Assembly: GCA_051745305.1 (NCBI GenBank)
Contig: JBNJDY010000002.1
Span: 4,549 to 68,548, forward strand
Length of the DNA stretch: 64,000 nucleotides
Source: Saliniplasma sp051745305
GTDB lineage: Archaea; Thermoplasmatota; Thermoplasmata; Halarchaeoplasmatales; Halarchaeoplasmataceae
Direction: 5' to 3'
Positions 51,269 through 60,400 of this stretch are shown here, piece after piece (position 1 is the stretch's first letter; the number at the start of each line of letters is the position of its first letter). The position numbers were made by a program, and so were the translations under genes. Under the pieces are notes generated by a model, which worked only from the letters and a program-made list of their open reading frames with translations, was not told where the DNA came from and ran no database searches.

Positions 51269-52435
51269 CTATTTATCTTTTCCTAAAGGACTTATCTCTC
51301 TTAATCTTTCTACAACTTCACTTATAGCTTCTACGGTCCTATCAACATCTTCCATCGTATTATATCTTCCAAAGCTAAATCTGACTGAACCGTGAGCCCT
51401 TTCATGATCCCCGCCGATACCCAATATGACGTGGCTCGCTTCTAAAGACTTGCTGAAACATGCTGAACCGGTGCTCACGGAAAATCCTCTCATATCCATG
51501 TGGAGTGTTATCGATTCACCTTCTACGTAATGAAATGTGATATTTGCATTCTGTGGTGTTCTATCCTTTAGAGGTCCGTTTAGAGTTGTATCTGGAATTT
51601 TGTCCTGTATTTTTTTTATAAGAGCATCTCTCATCTCTTTGAGCCTTTGATTCTCTTCTTCATTTACGAGTTCGACCGCTTTTGCGAACCCAACGGCACC
51701 GGGGATATTTTCGACACCTGCTCTTCGATTGTTCTCCTGAAAACCACCATCCATCAATTTTTCTAGATCTGTTCCATCTTTGACATAAAGTGCTCCAATC
51801 CCTTTTGGACCGTGTATTGTATGTCCAGACAAAGTCATCAAGTCTATACGAGTTTTACTGATATCGATGGGTAGTTTCGTGAAAGTATGAGTAGCATCGG
51901 TGTGAAATAGAACATCTTTTTGGTCACATATTTTACTAATTTTCTCGATATCTTGAACTGTTCCGATCTCTTGGTTTCCATGCTGTATCGATACTAGTCC
52001 AGTGCTCTCTTTAATTGCATCCTCCAATTCAGTAACATCCACAAAACCTTCATCATCTACTTCGAGAAACGTAACTTCGTACCCCTCTTTTTCTAATCTT
52101 TGTGCACTTTTAAGAACGGGAAAATCTTCTATTTTACTAGTTATTATATGATCTTTCTTTTCAGGTAGTTTCTCAGCCACACCTTTCAAAGCTAGATTGC
52201 TTGCTTCTGTCCCACATGACGTAAATATTATCTCTTCAGAGTTGGCTCCTATATTATCTGCTATAGTGCTCCTAGCATCTTCCAAACCCTCTTTTGCTTT
52301 TATCCCAAGAGAATATCCAAATTCAGAACTTGCTACTGCATATTTCTCGAACAAGTAAGGTTTCATGGCTTCTAAAATCTCTTCATCCATCTTCGTGCTT
52401 GAACTGTTATCTAGATAGACTGTTTCTTCCTTCAT
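51269..52435 (-). CDS. iscS: Cysteine desulfurase (IscS/NifS family)
   Basis: PLP enzyme of 388 residues that removes sulfur from cysteine. The PLP-lysine is in SGHTIHGPKGIGALYV, with HTDATHTFTKLPID upstream and the catalytic-Cys segment STGSACFSKSLEASHV. Start follows DsrE2-like gene by 9 bases. It is the sulfur source for IscU and probably also for TusA/DsrE carriers of the same operon. Confidence 0.95.
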   Translation of the reverse strand: MKEETVYLDNSSSTKMDEEILEAMKPYLFEKYAVASSEFGYSLGIKAKEGLEDARSTIADNIGANSEEIIFTSCGTEASNLALKGVAEKLPEKKDHIITSKIEDFPVLKSAQRLEKEGYEVTFLEVDDEGFVDVTELEDAIKESTGLVSIQHGNQEIGTVQDIEKISKICDQKDVLFHTDATHTFTKLPIDISKTRIDLMTLSGHTIHGPKGIGALYVKDGTDLEKLMDGGFQENNRRAGVENIPGAVGFAKAVELVNEEENQRLKEMRDALIKKIQDKIPDTTLNGPLKDRTPQNANITFHYVEGESITLHMDMRGFSVSTGSACFSKSLEASHVILGIGGDHERAHGSVRFSFGRYNTMEDVDRTVEAISEVVERLREISPLGKDK

Positions 52436-52444
52436 CTTTTCACC

Positions 52445-52870
52445 TCATATAAACAGTGTTATATCAGATTCTTTCGCCTCTTTAATATATGTACCGACTG
52501 CGCAGTAATCTGAAATAACTTCATCTCTTAAATCTTTCTTTTCTACACCCATTATTTCCATAGTCATATCACAAGCTAATATCTTTCCACCCAATTCCAC
52601 AAAGTCATTCATCATGTCTTCTAATTCTCTTACATTGGATTTCTTCATCTTTCTCTTCATTATCCATTTACCCAATCCAAGAAAATTCATTTTAGAAAGA
52701 GGACCCTTGTCTAGTTTTCCTTTCTTCAACCTTTCAAGCCCCCAGAATGTAAAATACATCGAAACCTCCATCCCCATGGAAAGCGCACCGTTTCCTACAA
52801 TAAATGCACTGAAAACTTTATCGTGGTCACCACTTTGAACTATAAGCGTGGCTTTTCCTGTCAATATCAT
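52445..52870 (-). CDS. DsrE2-family sulfur carrier
   Basis: A 141-residue DsrE/F-like protein (the DsrE2, peroxiredoxin-like group). ATLIVQSGDHDKVFSAFIVGNGALSMGMEVSMYFTFWGLE is the family start, and ILACDMTMEIMGVEK contains the conserved acceptor cysteine. It is membrane-peripheral in some bacteria, but no helix is clear here. The start overlaps tusA end by four bases. Confidence 0.9.
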   Translation of the reverse strand: MILTGKATLIVQSGDHDKVFSAFIVGNGALSMGMEVSMYFTFWGLERLKKGKLDKGPLSKMNFLGLGKWIMKRKMKKSNVRELEDMMNDFVELGGKILACDMTMEIMGVEKKDLRDEVISDYCAVGTYIKEAKESDITLFI

Positions 52871-53100
52871 ACCTCCGTTGTAATTTTGATCTTTATTGTC
52901 CAGTTTTTACCGTCTTCCTCGATACCTAATAGTTCTAAACCTAAAGCATCAACTGCCATGGGTATTTCTTTCTTTGATGGAGGATGATCACCTTGAATTA
53001 TGAGAACATCTCCCTGTTCAGCTGTTCTAACTGCTTTTCTTGTTTCGACTAATGGTACCGGACAAGTTTCACCCTTCACGTTTATTTTTCTTTCTGCCAT
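52867..53100 (-). CDS. tusA: TusA/SirA-family sulfur carrier
   Basis: A 77-residue TusA-like protein with the CPxP motif (GETCPVPLVETRKAV) whose Cys carries a persulfide. First gene of the operon tusA-dsrE2-iscS-iscU-nitrilase. It shuttles sulfur to tRNA thiolation or other acceptors. Confidence 0.95.
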   Translation of the reverse strand: MAERKINVKGETCPVPLVETRKAVRTAEQGDVLIIQGDHPPSKKEIPMAVDALGLELLGIEEDGKNWTIKIKITTEV

Positions 53101-53277
53101 ATTGAGCCACTCCAGATATTTTAATTCCGATATACAGTTAAATTTGGTTAATATAATATACTTGATTTGTTATTACATTAATGTTTTGGTGTGTTTAACC
53201 ATATCTTTTTAAGCCTTTGAATCCATTGTATAGCTTTCAAAACATATATTTATACCTTCCACACTTTGTTATTTAAT

Positions 53278-53565
53278 ATGGTAGAAAAAGAGCATAAAGG
53301 ATTGGTTGAACTTAGTGATTATTTTGAAACAAATGACATGATGAAGGAATATATATTCGAGATAATCAAAGAAGAATTAGGAAGTAAAACCTTTAAGAAA
53401 TTTGATCTGGGGGATAAAAGCAGTTTGGAAGATATTAGAAAGGCCATTTCTCTATACCTCGAAGCAAAAATAAAAGAATATTCAGCCTATTCTCTACTCC
53501 TAAAATCTGGTAGTTCAGTTGCATTAAAATTTTTACTTTATAGACTTCAATCTAAAAGGGACTAA
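53278..53565 (+). CDS. Hypothetical 95-residue helical protein
   Basis: A small charged protein (MVEKEHKGLVELSDYFETND..., mostly helical) with no motif that I recognise. The ATG at 53278 sits about 25 bases after CATATATTTATACC, an excellent leaderless promoter, so the start is secure although five upstream codons are open. It lies between tusA (divergent) and the MATE exporter gene (75 bases downstream), and could be a small regulator or adaptor; nothing more can be said. Confidence 0.6.
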   Translation: MVEKEHKGLVELSDYFETNDMMKEYIFEIIKEELGSKTFKKFDLGDKSSLEDIRKAISLYLEAKIKEYSAYSLLLKSGSSVALKFLLYRLQSKRD

Positions 53566-53639
53566 ACATCGAAATCACAACACTTGTATCATGATGCAAA
53601 AGTTTTAATACTTAATGCTAAATGCGAATTTGAAAAGTG

Positions 53640-55271
53640 ATGGATAAAGATAAGTTTGAGTCACTCACGTGGTTATTAGGACTTTTGAAGGCTCTTATCA
53701 AAAAGCCCGGTGAGATATTTCGGGGTATGCGTCGCGAAGGGATCTATGCTTTTTTAAAAGAAAGGATGAAGAAACCGAGCAAGGATGAGATACTTGAAGG
53801 TAATGTTATCGGGGTCATGTTCAAGTTAGGATGGCCTATGATGGTAGCCACTTTTTTGAGAACACTTTACAATCTTATTGACACTTTTTGGCTCGGCAGG
53901 ATTGCTGATCCTCAGATAGCAGAATATTCTGTAACCGCAGTAGGTCAGGGATGGACTGTTGTTTTTATGATGATGTCCATCGAGATGGGATTTGGGATCG
54001 CCGCATTAGCATTAATTTCTCAGTACACTGGGCAGAGAAATTACGAAGAAGCTGATAGAACTGCTGGACAGTTATACTTTATAGCTATCACGGCTTCAAT
54101 CCTGATCGGTGTATTTGGTTATTTTATGACCCCTACGTTTATGGACATTCTTGTAGGTGCTGGAGAGGATTCCGCAGCATTAGCTCACTACGGCACAATG
54201 TACATCCAGATAATATTTCTAGGGCTGCCGTTTATGTTCCTCTTTTTTGCATTCATGTATACACTTCGGGGTTGGGGTGATACGATCACACCGATGAAGA
54301 TCACTGCCATCTCTGTTTCACTCAATATGATCATCAATCCTATACTCATCTTTGGATCTGGAACTATGCCTTTTCTTGGCATAACAATTCCAGAGCTACC
54401 ATTATTTGGGCCAGTACCTGCCCTTGGAGTAAGAGGGGCGGCTATTGGAACAATTATGAGTCGAGGGATCGGTTCAATATATGCGACCTACATGCTTTTC
54501 AAAGGAAAATTAGGGTTGAAACTAAAACTTTCTTATTTGAAACCGGACCTATCTAGATTGAAAGAGTTTCTAAAAATTGGTGTACCAGCTGGCGTTGGTA
54601 GGTTTGGAACTTCTATAGGTTTCATTATTTTGTGGGCTGTGATATACAGGCTTCCGAATCCTGAGATTGCTGGGGCCGCTTATAGTGTTGGCAACAGGAT
54701 ATTGAACATAACCTTTCTTATTATGGGCGGTTTCGCCATGGCTATAAGCACCATGGTGGGACAGAGCTTGGGGGCTGATGACAAAAAACGATCGGAAGAA
54801 GTGGCCAAAAAAGGTTTTTTAGCTGTAGCTGGATTGATGTTGTTCTTTACAGCAATTTTATTCCTTTTGAGAAACAATTTAATAATGATATTCATTCCTG
54901 ATTCTCCAGAAGTCATCGCAGAAGGGGCTAAGTTTTTAGGTATCTTCGCCCTTGCCATGCCATTCTTTGGGGTATTTAGAGGCGTGACTTCTCTTCTAGG
55001 AGGGTCCGGCCATACGAAACTACAGATGGGTCTGAACCTTACTAGACTGTGGGGGTTGAGACTACCGTTCGTCTTTCTATTCGCTATCTTTTTATCCATG
55101 AATTCCACCGGTGTTTGGACAGGGATGGCGTTGAGTAATGTGGTAGCATTTGTCATTGCTTTAGGTGTTTATAAAACGGGATGGTGGAAAGAAAAAGTGA
55201 TCAAAGATAAACCCACTCCTGGTTCTAAAACTAGATTAGACCGAGATAAACCTGATAGAAGAAGGGATTGA
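53640..55271 (+). CDS. MATE-family multidrug efflux transporter
   Basis: Twelve-helix exporter of the MATE family, 543 residues. Family features: GNVIGVMFKLGWPMMVATFLRTLYNLIDTFWLGRI at helix 1, ISQYTGQRNYEEADRTAGQ, GVPAGVGRFGTSIGF at helix 7 and the repeat in the second half. N-terminal 55 residues are cytosolic and Lys-rich. It exports cationic compounds by Na+ or H+ exchange. ATG at 53640 (a GTG lies immediately before). Confidence 0.93.
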   Translation: MDKDKFESLTWLLGLLKALIKKPGEIFRGMRREGIYAFLKERMKKPSKDEILEGNVIGVMFKLGWPMMVATFLRTLYNLIDTFWLGRIADPQIAEYSVTAVGQGWTVVFMMMSIEMGFGIAALALISQYTGQRNYEEADRTAGQLYFIAITASILIGVFGYFMTPTFMDILVGAGEDSAALAHYGTMYIQIIFLGLPFMFLFFAFMYTLRGWGDTITPMKITAISVSLNMIINPILIFGSGTMPFLGITIPELPLFGPVPALGVRGAAIGTIMSRGIGSIYATYMLFKGKLGLKLKLSYLKPDLSRLKEFLKIGVPAGVGRFGTSIGFIILWAVIYRLPNPEIAGAAYSVGNRILNITFLIMGGFAMAISTMVGQSLGADDKKRSEEVAKKGFLAVAGLMLFFTAILFLLRNNLIMIFIPDSPEVIAEGAKFLGIFALAMPFFGVFRGVTSLLGGSGHTKLQMGLNLTRLWGLRLPFVFLFAIFLSMNSTGVWTGMALSNVVAFVIALGVYKTGWWKEKVIKDKPTPGSKTRLDRDKPDRRRD

Positions 55272-55312
55272 AAGACAAAACTAAAATATACCCTATTCTA
55301 AAGTTTCATTTA

Positions 55313-56521
55313 ATGAAGTATTATCTAGAAGCCTATGGCTGCACCATGAATCAAGGGGAGACCCAAATGTTAGCAGAGAATTTGAACAGTCAAGGCCATG
55401 TACAGGTAAACAGTCCGAGAGATGCTGATTTGGCGGTTATTGGAACTTGTGTCGTAATCTCAAAAACTGAGGAAAGGATGAAAAGAAGGATTAAAGAGTT
55501 AAGTGAAAAATGTTCTAAAGTTATGGTAACTGGCTGTTTAACCTCGATAAATAATGGTGAGCTTGATTTAATATCTGATAATATTGAGAAAGTAGTTCCT
55601 AAAGATATCGCCCTCTCAGTCAGTCCTAAACCGGGTTTAGTGGGAGTTATACCTATAGCGACCGGTTGTTTAGGTGAATGCTCATATTGTATCACAAAAA
55701 TTGCAAGAGGTCCTCTAAACAGTCGGGAGCCGGATGATATAAAATGTAGGTTTGAACAATTAGTAAAATCATCCGCATGGGAGATTCAAATCACTTGTCA
55801 AGATACGGCTTCATATGGTAAAGATATCAACAGTTCCCTACCTGAATTGATCTACAAACTTCTAGAAATAGAAAAAGAGTCTAGGATAAGGATAGGGATG
55901 ATGAACCCTGACACAGCTATACCCATCAAAGAAGAGATCAAGAATATATTGAACCATGAAAGGATTTACAAATTTCTTCACATTCCTCTACAGTCTGGTT
56001 CAGAACAAGTTCTTAAAGATATGAATAGACGGTATACACCTGAGGATTGGATAAAATTAGTAAAGGAAATCAGGAAAAAGTTCCCTGATTTGACCCTCTC
56101 AACAGATATAATAACTGGTTTTCCAGGAGAAGAAGAAGATGATTTTAATAAAACCCTAGAAATATTAAAGGATACAGAGCCTGATATTATCAATGTGACT
56201 CGTTTTAGTCCTAGGCCTGGTACAGAAGCCATTAACAAAAGCAACAAAGTCCATTCTAGAATAAAGAAAAAACGTTCAAAAGAACTTACTGAACTGAGAT
56301 TTAAAATCAGTCGTGACAGGAATGAGAGATATAAGGGTAGACGTATGCTAGTAACTATTTTAGAAGAAGGAAAGGGAGATTCTTTAAAGGGGAGAACAGA
56401 TAATTATAAAGTAGTGGTTTTAAACAAAAATGATAGTTCTCTTATCGGAAAAAGGGTTGTAGTCGATATCGTGGATGCTAAAGAAGTCTATTTGGAAGCT
56501 GAATTAATCAAAATTATCTAG
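55313..56521 (+). CDS. tRNA methylthiotransferase (MiaB family, archaeal e-MtaB type)
   Basis: Radical SAM methylthiotransferase, probably acting on t6A37 of tRNA. 402 residues from the ATG at 55313. UPF0004 domain with cysteines in AYGCTMNQGE, GTCVV and VTGCLT; radical SAM CxxxCxxC in GCLGECSYCITKIARG; C-terminal TRAM domain (VTILEEGKGDSLKGRT to EAELIKI). The TATA element CTAAAATATACCCTA about 25 bases upstream supports this start; an open frame to 55268 is translationally overlapping the MATE gene but not conserved. Converges with panE by 18 bases of overlap. Confidence 0.93.
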   Translation: MKYYLEAYGCTMNQGETQMLAENLNSQGHVQVNSPRDADLAVIGTCVVISKTEERMKRRIKELSEKCSKVMVTGCLTSINNGELDLISDNIEKVVPKDIALSVSPKPGLVGVIPIATGCLGECSYCITKIARGPLNSREPDDIKCRFEQLVKSSAWEIQITCQDTASYGKDINSSLPELIYKLLEIEKESRIRIGMMNPDTAIPIKEEIKNILNHERIYKFLHIPLQSGSEQVLKDMNRRYTPEDWIKLVKEIRKKFPDLTLSTDIITGFPGEEEDDFNKTLEILKDTEPDIINVTRFSPRPGTEAINKSNKVHSRIKKKRSKELTELRFKISRDRNERYKGRRMLVTILEEGKGDSLKGRTDNYKVVVLNKNDSSLIGKRVVVDIVDAKEVYLEAELIKII

Positions 56522-57409
56522 GTAAGAATTTTCTAAACATTTTATTAGGTTCACCATGGTTCTATTGTAAGGAGTATCTACTCCATGTTTGCTCCCAACA
56601 CTTACAATCGCTCCGTTAATACAATCAATTTCGGTCTTTCTTTTATTTTCAACATCCTGAAGCATACTAGATTTGTTCTCACTAGTATTCTTTGCTACCT
56701 TTACAGCTTCTTTGAACGGATCTTTTCCAGGCAAAACAACTTCAGTTTCTGCCACTTTTACGGATTCTTCACATATGTATTCCATCAATGAAAAGAGGTT
56801 TTTGTCATCAATAATCGCACCGTTTTTCAAGCCACTTAAAGCTGTGATGGGGTTTATACCGGCATTGATGATGACCTTTTTCCAAATGTGCCCATATATG
56901 TTATCTGATATTTTGTTTTCAATACCCGCATCATTCAAAATTTGAGAGAATTTCTTAACACCTATTATAAAATTATCTCCAAATAGCCCTATTATCGTTT
57001 CTCCTTTACCGGCATAGATCACTTCCCCATACTTTTTAAAGGTAATTCCATTTTCTGTAATCCCTCCGATCACTCGATCCTCACCTACAAATTTTGAAAT
57101 TATTTTTTCATTCTTTAAGCCATTTTGGAGGGAGACAACCATTGTTTTTTCACTCAAATATTTGTGTATATCTTTCATCACCTGTTCAGTTTGGAAAGAT
57201 TTAGTACAGATTATAACATACTCCAAGTCGGAAAGTGCATTTGGGTCAGTTGTATACTTGATATCTGTTTTGAGTTGAGTTTTACCAGAAATATCTACTT
57301 CCTTCAGAGACAAGTCTTTTCGACCATATAATACAACTTGATTCATTTTTCCTATCATCCCTGCAAGGAATGTGCCTAAGGCTCCCGGTCCAACAATACC
57401 TACCTTCAT
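56504..57409 (-). CDS. panE: Ketopantoate reductase
   Basis: NADPH-dependent 2-dehydropantoate 2-reductase, CoA synthesis. From the ATG at 57409 (302 residues): MKVGIVGPGALGTFLAGMI is the Rossmann GxGxxG, VSLQNGLKNEK follows, and catalytic Lys/Glu are in NAGINPITAL and the later ENKRKTEIDCINGAIV segment. Seventeen upstream codons do not fit. The downstream end overlaps the methylthiotransferase on the other strand. It follows the synthetase-like gene with a 47-base gap. Confidence 0.93.
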   Translation of the reverse strand: MKVGIVGPGALGTFLAGMIGKMNQVVLYGRKDLSLKEVDISGKTQLKTDIKYTTDPNALSDLEYVIICTKSFQTEQVMKDIHKYLSEKTMVVSLQNGLKNEKIISKFVGEDRVIGGITENGITFKKYGEVIYAGKGETIIGLFGDNFIIGVKKFSQILNDAGIENKISDNIYGHIWKKVIINAGINPITALSGLKNGAIIDDKNLFSLMEYICEESVKVAETEVVLPGKDPFKEAVKVAKNTSENKSSMLQDVENKRKTEIDCINGAIVSVGSKHGVDTPYNRTMVNLIKCLENSYLDNFD

Positions 57410-57456
57410 TGTTTGTAGAAAAATCTCTTTAATAATAAATATTTTGAGTAAAGATA

Positions 57457-60400
57457 TCAAGTAAGGATATCATCCATTTCGCTTTTCATAAGATCTAATT
57501 GATAATCATCGAGTTCTTGAGAATCTATTTGCACCAATAGTATAGATTCTGACATTACAGATTGGTCTTTTAAAGATAGTAAAAGATGGAGTACCTTTCT
57601 GAAATCGTTATTTATTATAAGATATTCGATGCCGCTTAAGAGAATTACACTATTTCCAGATTTAAGGAATTTTTCTAATTCCAACTTTAATTTTTTAAGA
57701 TTTTTGGGTCTTATAACCTCCTCCTTATCCACGTTTGAAAGCCATATTATAGAACTCTTCTCAAGATCGTATTTGTTTCGAATCTTTTTCGGGTATTCCC
57801 TAGTGATGCATATACCATCCATACCAGTACTCATTATTTTTTTAAATAGTTCAAAACTATTATCGAGGTTCTCATCGATCATCATATATGTAGAACTTTT
57901 ATTGATTCCCTCGGGTAATTCTTCTGCCAATTCTTTTTCTTCCTTCTCAGACTTTTTTCTACCGGACCCTTTTTCTTTCTTTTCCAAACTTTCTTTCGGT
58001 TCTTTTGTTTTAAGATCATCTTTTTTTATTTCAGGGGCATGTTTTTTCTTCGAGTAATCTATCAATCTCTCCGCTGTGTCTTCTTTCATGTATCTGATTT
58101 CCATCAATTTTTCAACTGATGTTTCAGCTATATCTTCAAAAGAATAGTAACCCTTTTTTGTGATACTTTCAGCGATTGATTTACCGATACCTGAAATCTT
58201 TTGTAACTCTCCGATGAATCTTTTCATTTCCTTGTTTAAACCTGATTTCAATTGCTCTTTTTTTATTTCGCCCTTTTTGAGTTTGTCACCTTTTTCTTTC
58301 ATGGTCTGTACTATTCTTCTAGCTAAACTTCTTTTGAAACCTCTTATATCTGAAATATCTTCGGCAGTCGCTTTTTTAAGTTTATCCAAAGATGTGTATC
58401 CGTTGTAATATAAACGCTCAGAGAGTTCTTTGCTCATACCTGGGATTGATTGATAAATATGTAGCATATTTGTTTTATATAATGGATTTATTCCAATATC
58501 TACTGTTTCTCCATTTATGTCCCACTCTACTACATACTCAACTTCATCCATATCGTCATCTGATATGGTTAAATCTTTACCACCAACATAGTTTAATATA
58601 TCCGTTTTATGTGAATTTATAGATTCAAAAAATTCATCTGGTGGGTAGATGAATATCTCAACTTCATCCTCTTCTAAAAGGTCAAAATCTTCCCGCATAC
58701 TCTTGATTCTTAACTTGATCTCATTTGCGATTTGCTCATTCCATATATCCTCCGACATCTCATAATTGGCATATACATTGAAATCATCGTATTCTACTTC
58801 TACATATCCTTCTGGTAGCTCATTTTTAAAGGTCAACATCTCAGGTTGAATCTCAGTTTGATGCCCTTCAATACCAATGATGTATTCACCTTCTTCAATT
58901 TTTTCTTTAATCTCTTCAGCATCCCTATTTTCTAGCAAAAGGGCAATCCTACTAGCCCATTGACGATATGTTTTTCCGATAGCATCCATGTTCGCTTCTA
59001 CTGTCAATTCTAGTTCTTTCCATTCCTCATCAGGTCTTAAAATTTCAATTTCTTTGATTTTAGCTTTATTTTTTATTATATGTTTGAACTTTTCAAAATT
59101 GTCATATGTTTCAAAAGTAGACGTATCGATAACAATTTTCTGGAAGGGCCATTTAAGGGGTAATTCCATTTCCTTTTTTAAGTTATATACATCATTGGTC
59201 ACTTCATCTGCTACATTTTTCCAAAAATCAAATCTAGAGTTTTTAAATTTATTGATTGTGATATCTTCATCGGAAGTAAAAACAGAATCGTTTTTTGGAT
59301 GCATATCAGTGTAAATTTTTTCTGTTATACATGGAGCTAAAGGACACAAAATTCTTGTAACGGAATTTAATAAATATTCAAGTGTCAATATTACGGATAT
59401 TCTATCAATTTCATCTCCTTCTTGGACCCTATACCGTACTATGCCAACATACCATTGAGCTATATCTTTTAACACAAAATCATTCATGAGTGAAATCAGT
59501 TCGTCGAATCTAAGATCATCCAAGTGCTCTTCTGAATATTTAATTATGTCCTGTGATCTTGATAATATCCATTTATCTTCTATTCTAGTATTTTCGTAAA
59601 AAGATTCGATAGATTCATCTTCTAGTTCTTTTATATCACTTAAACCGTCTTTTAATTGGTTATAGAAATTGTAGATATTCCATAGGACTTTGATAATTTT
59701 GTTAGGTCTAGATAGATTTTCATCTTTGAGTTCTTTGTCCTCCCAAATAGGAGAATTTTCAAGAAAAGCGAGTCTAAGTGAGTCAGATCCAACAGTTTTT
59801 AAATATTTTGGTATGTTTATTTCGCCTTCTATTTTCCCTCGTGTAGCTATTTTTTTAATTGATATGTCGTTAAACAAAATGCTAGATAATACAAGATTGC
59901 CAAAGATTACCCCATCTTCATCCATAAATTTACCGAAAGTTAGATCACCAGACCACCAATCTTTGAAATTTTTTTCATTATCAGGATAACCTAATTGAGC
60001 CCAGGGGGATATAGATTTGATAAAGTTGTGATGAATACTCTTACCTTCCCATTTCATTTTTTCTCCACAATCGTCACACTCAATATCCAAGTTGTCAATA
60101 AAATGGGGGAAGATTATATGTTTCATGTTTGCTCCAGTTAAGTCTTTTAATTGATCAGTTGACGATATTATTTTTTCCTCCCCACAGCCACATCCCCATA
60201 TAGGAAGTTGGATTCCTATCTGTTTATCACTGGAAATTCTCCAATTATCAATATCTTCCAAAGAATCGTAGTCTTCTAAAGGGGACCCCCATTCAGGTAA
60301 CCATTCTATATCATCTGAGTGCTCATGTACTTTGTTTTCCATTTCCTCTGTGATCAAAATCCATTCCTTAATAGTTACATTATTTACTTCAGATGAGCAA

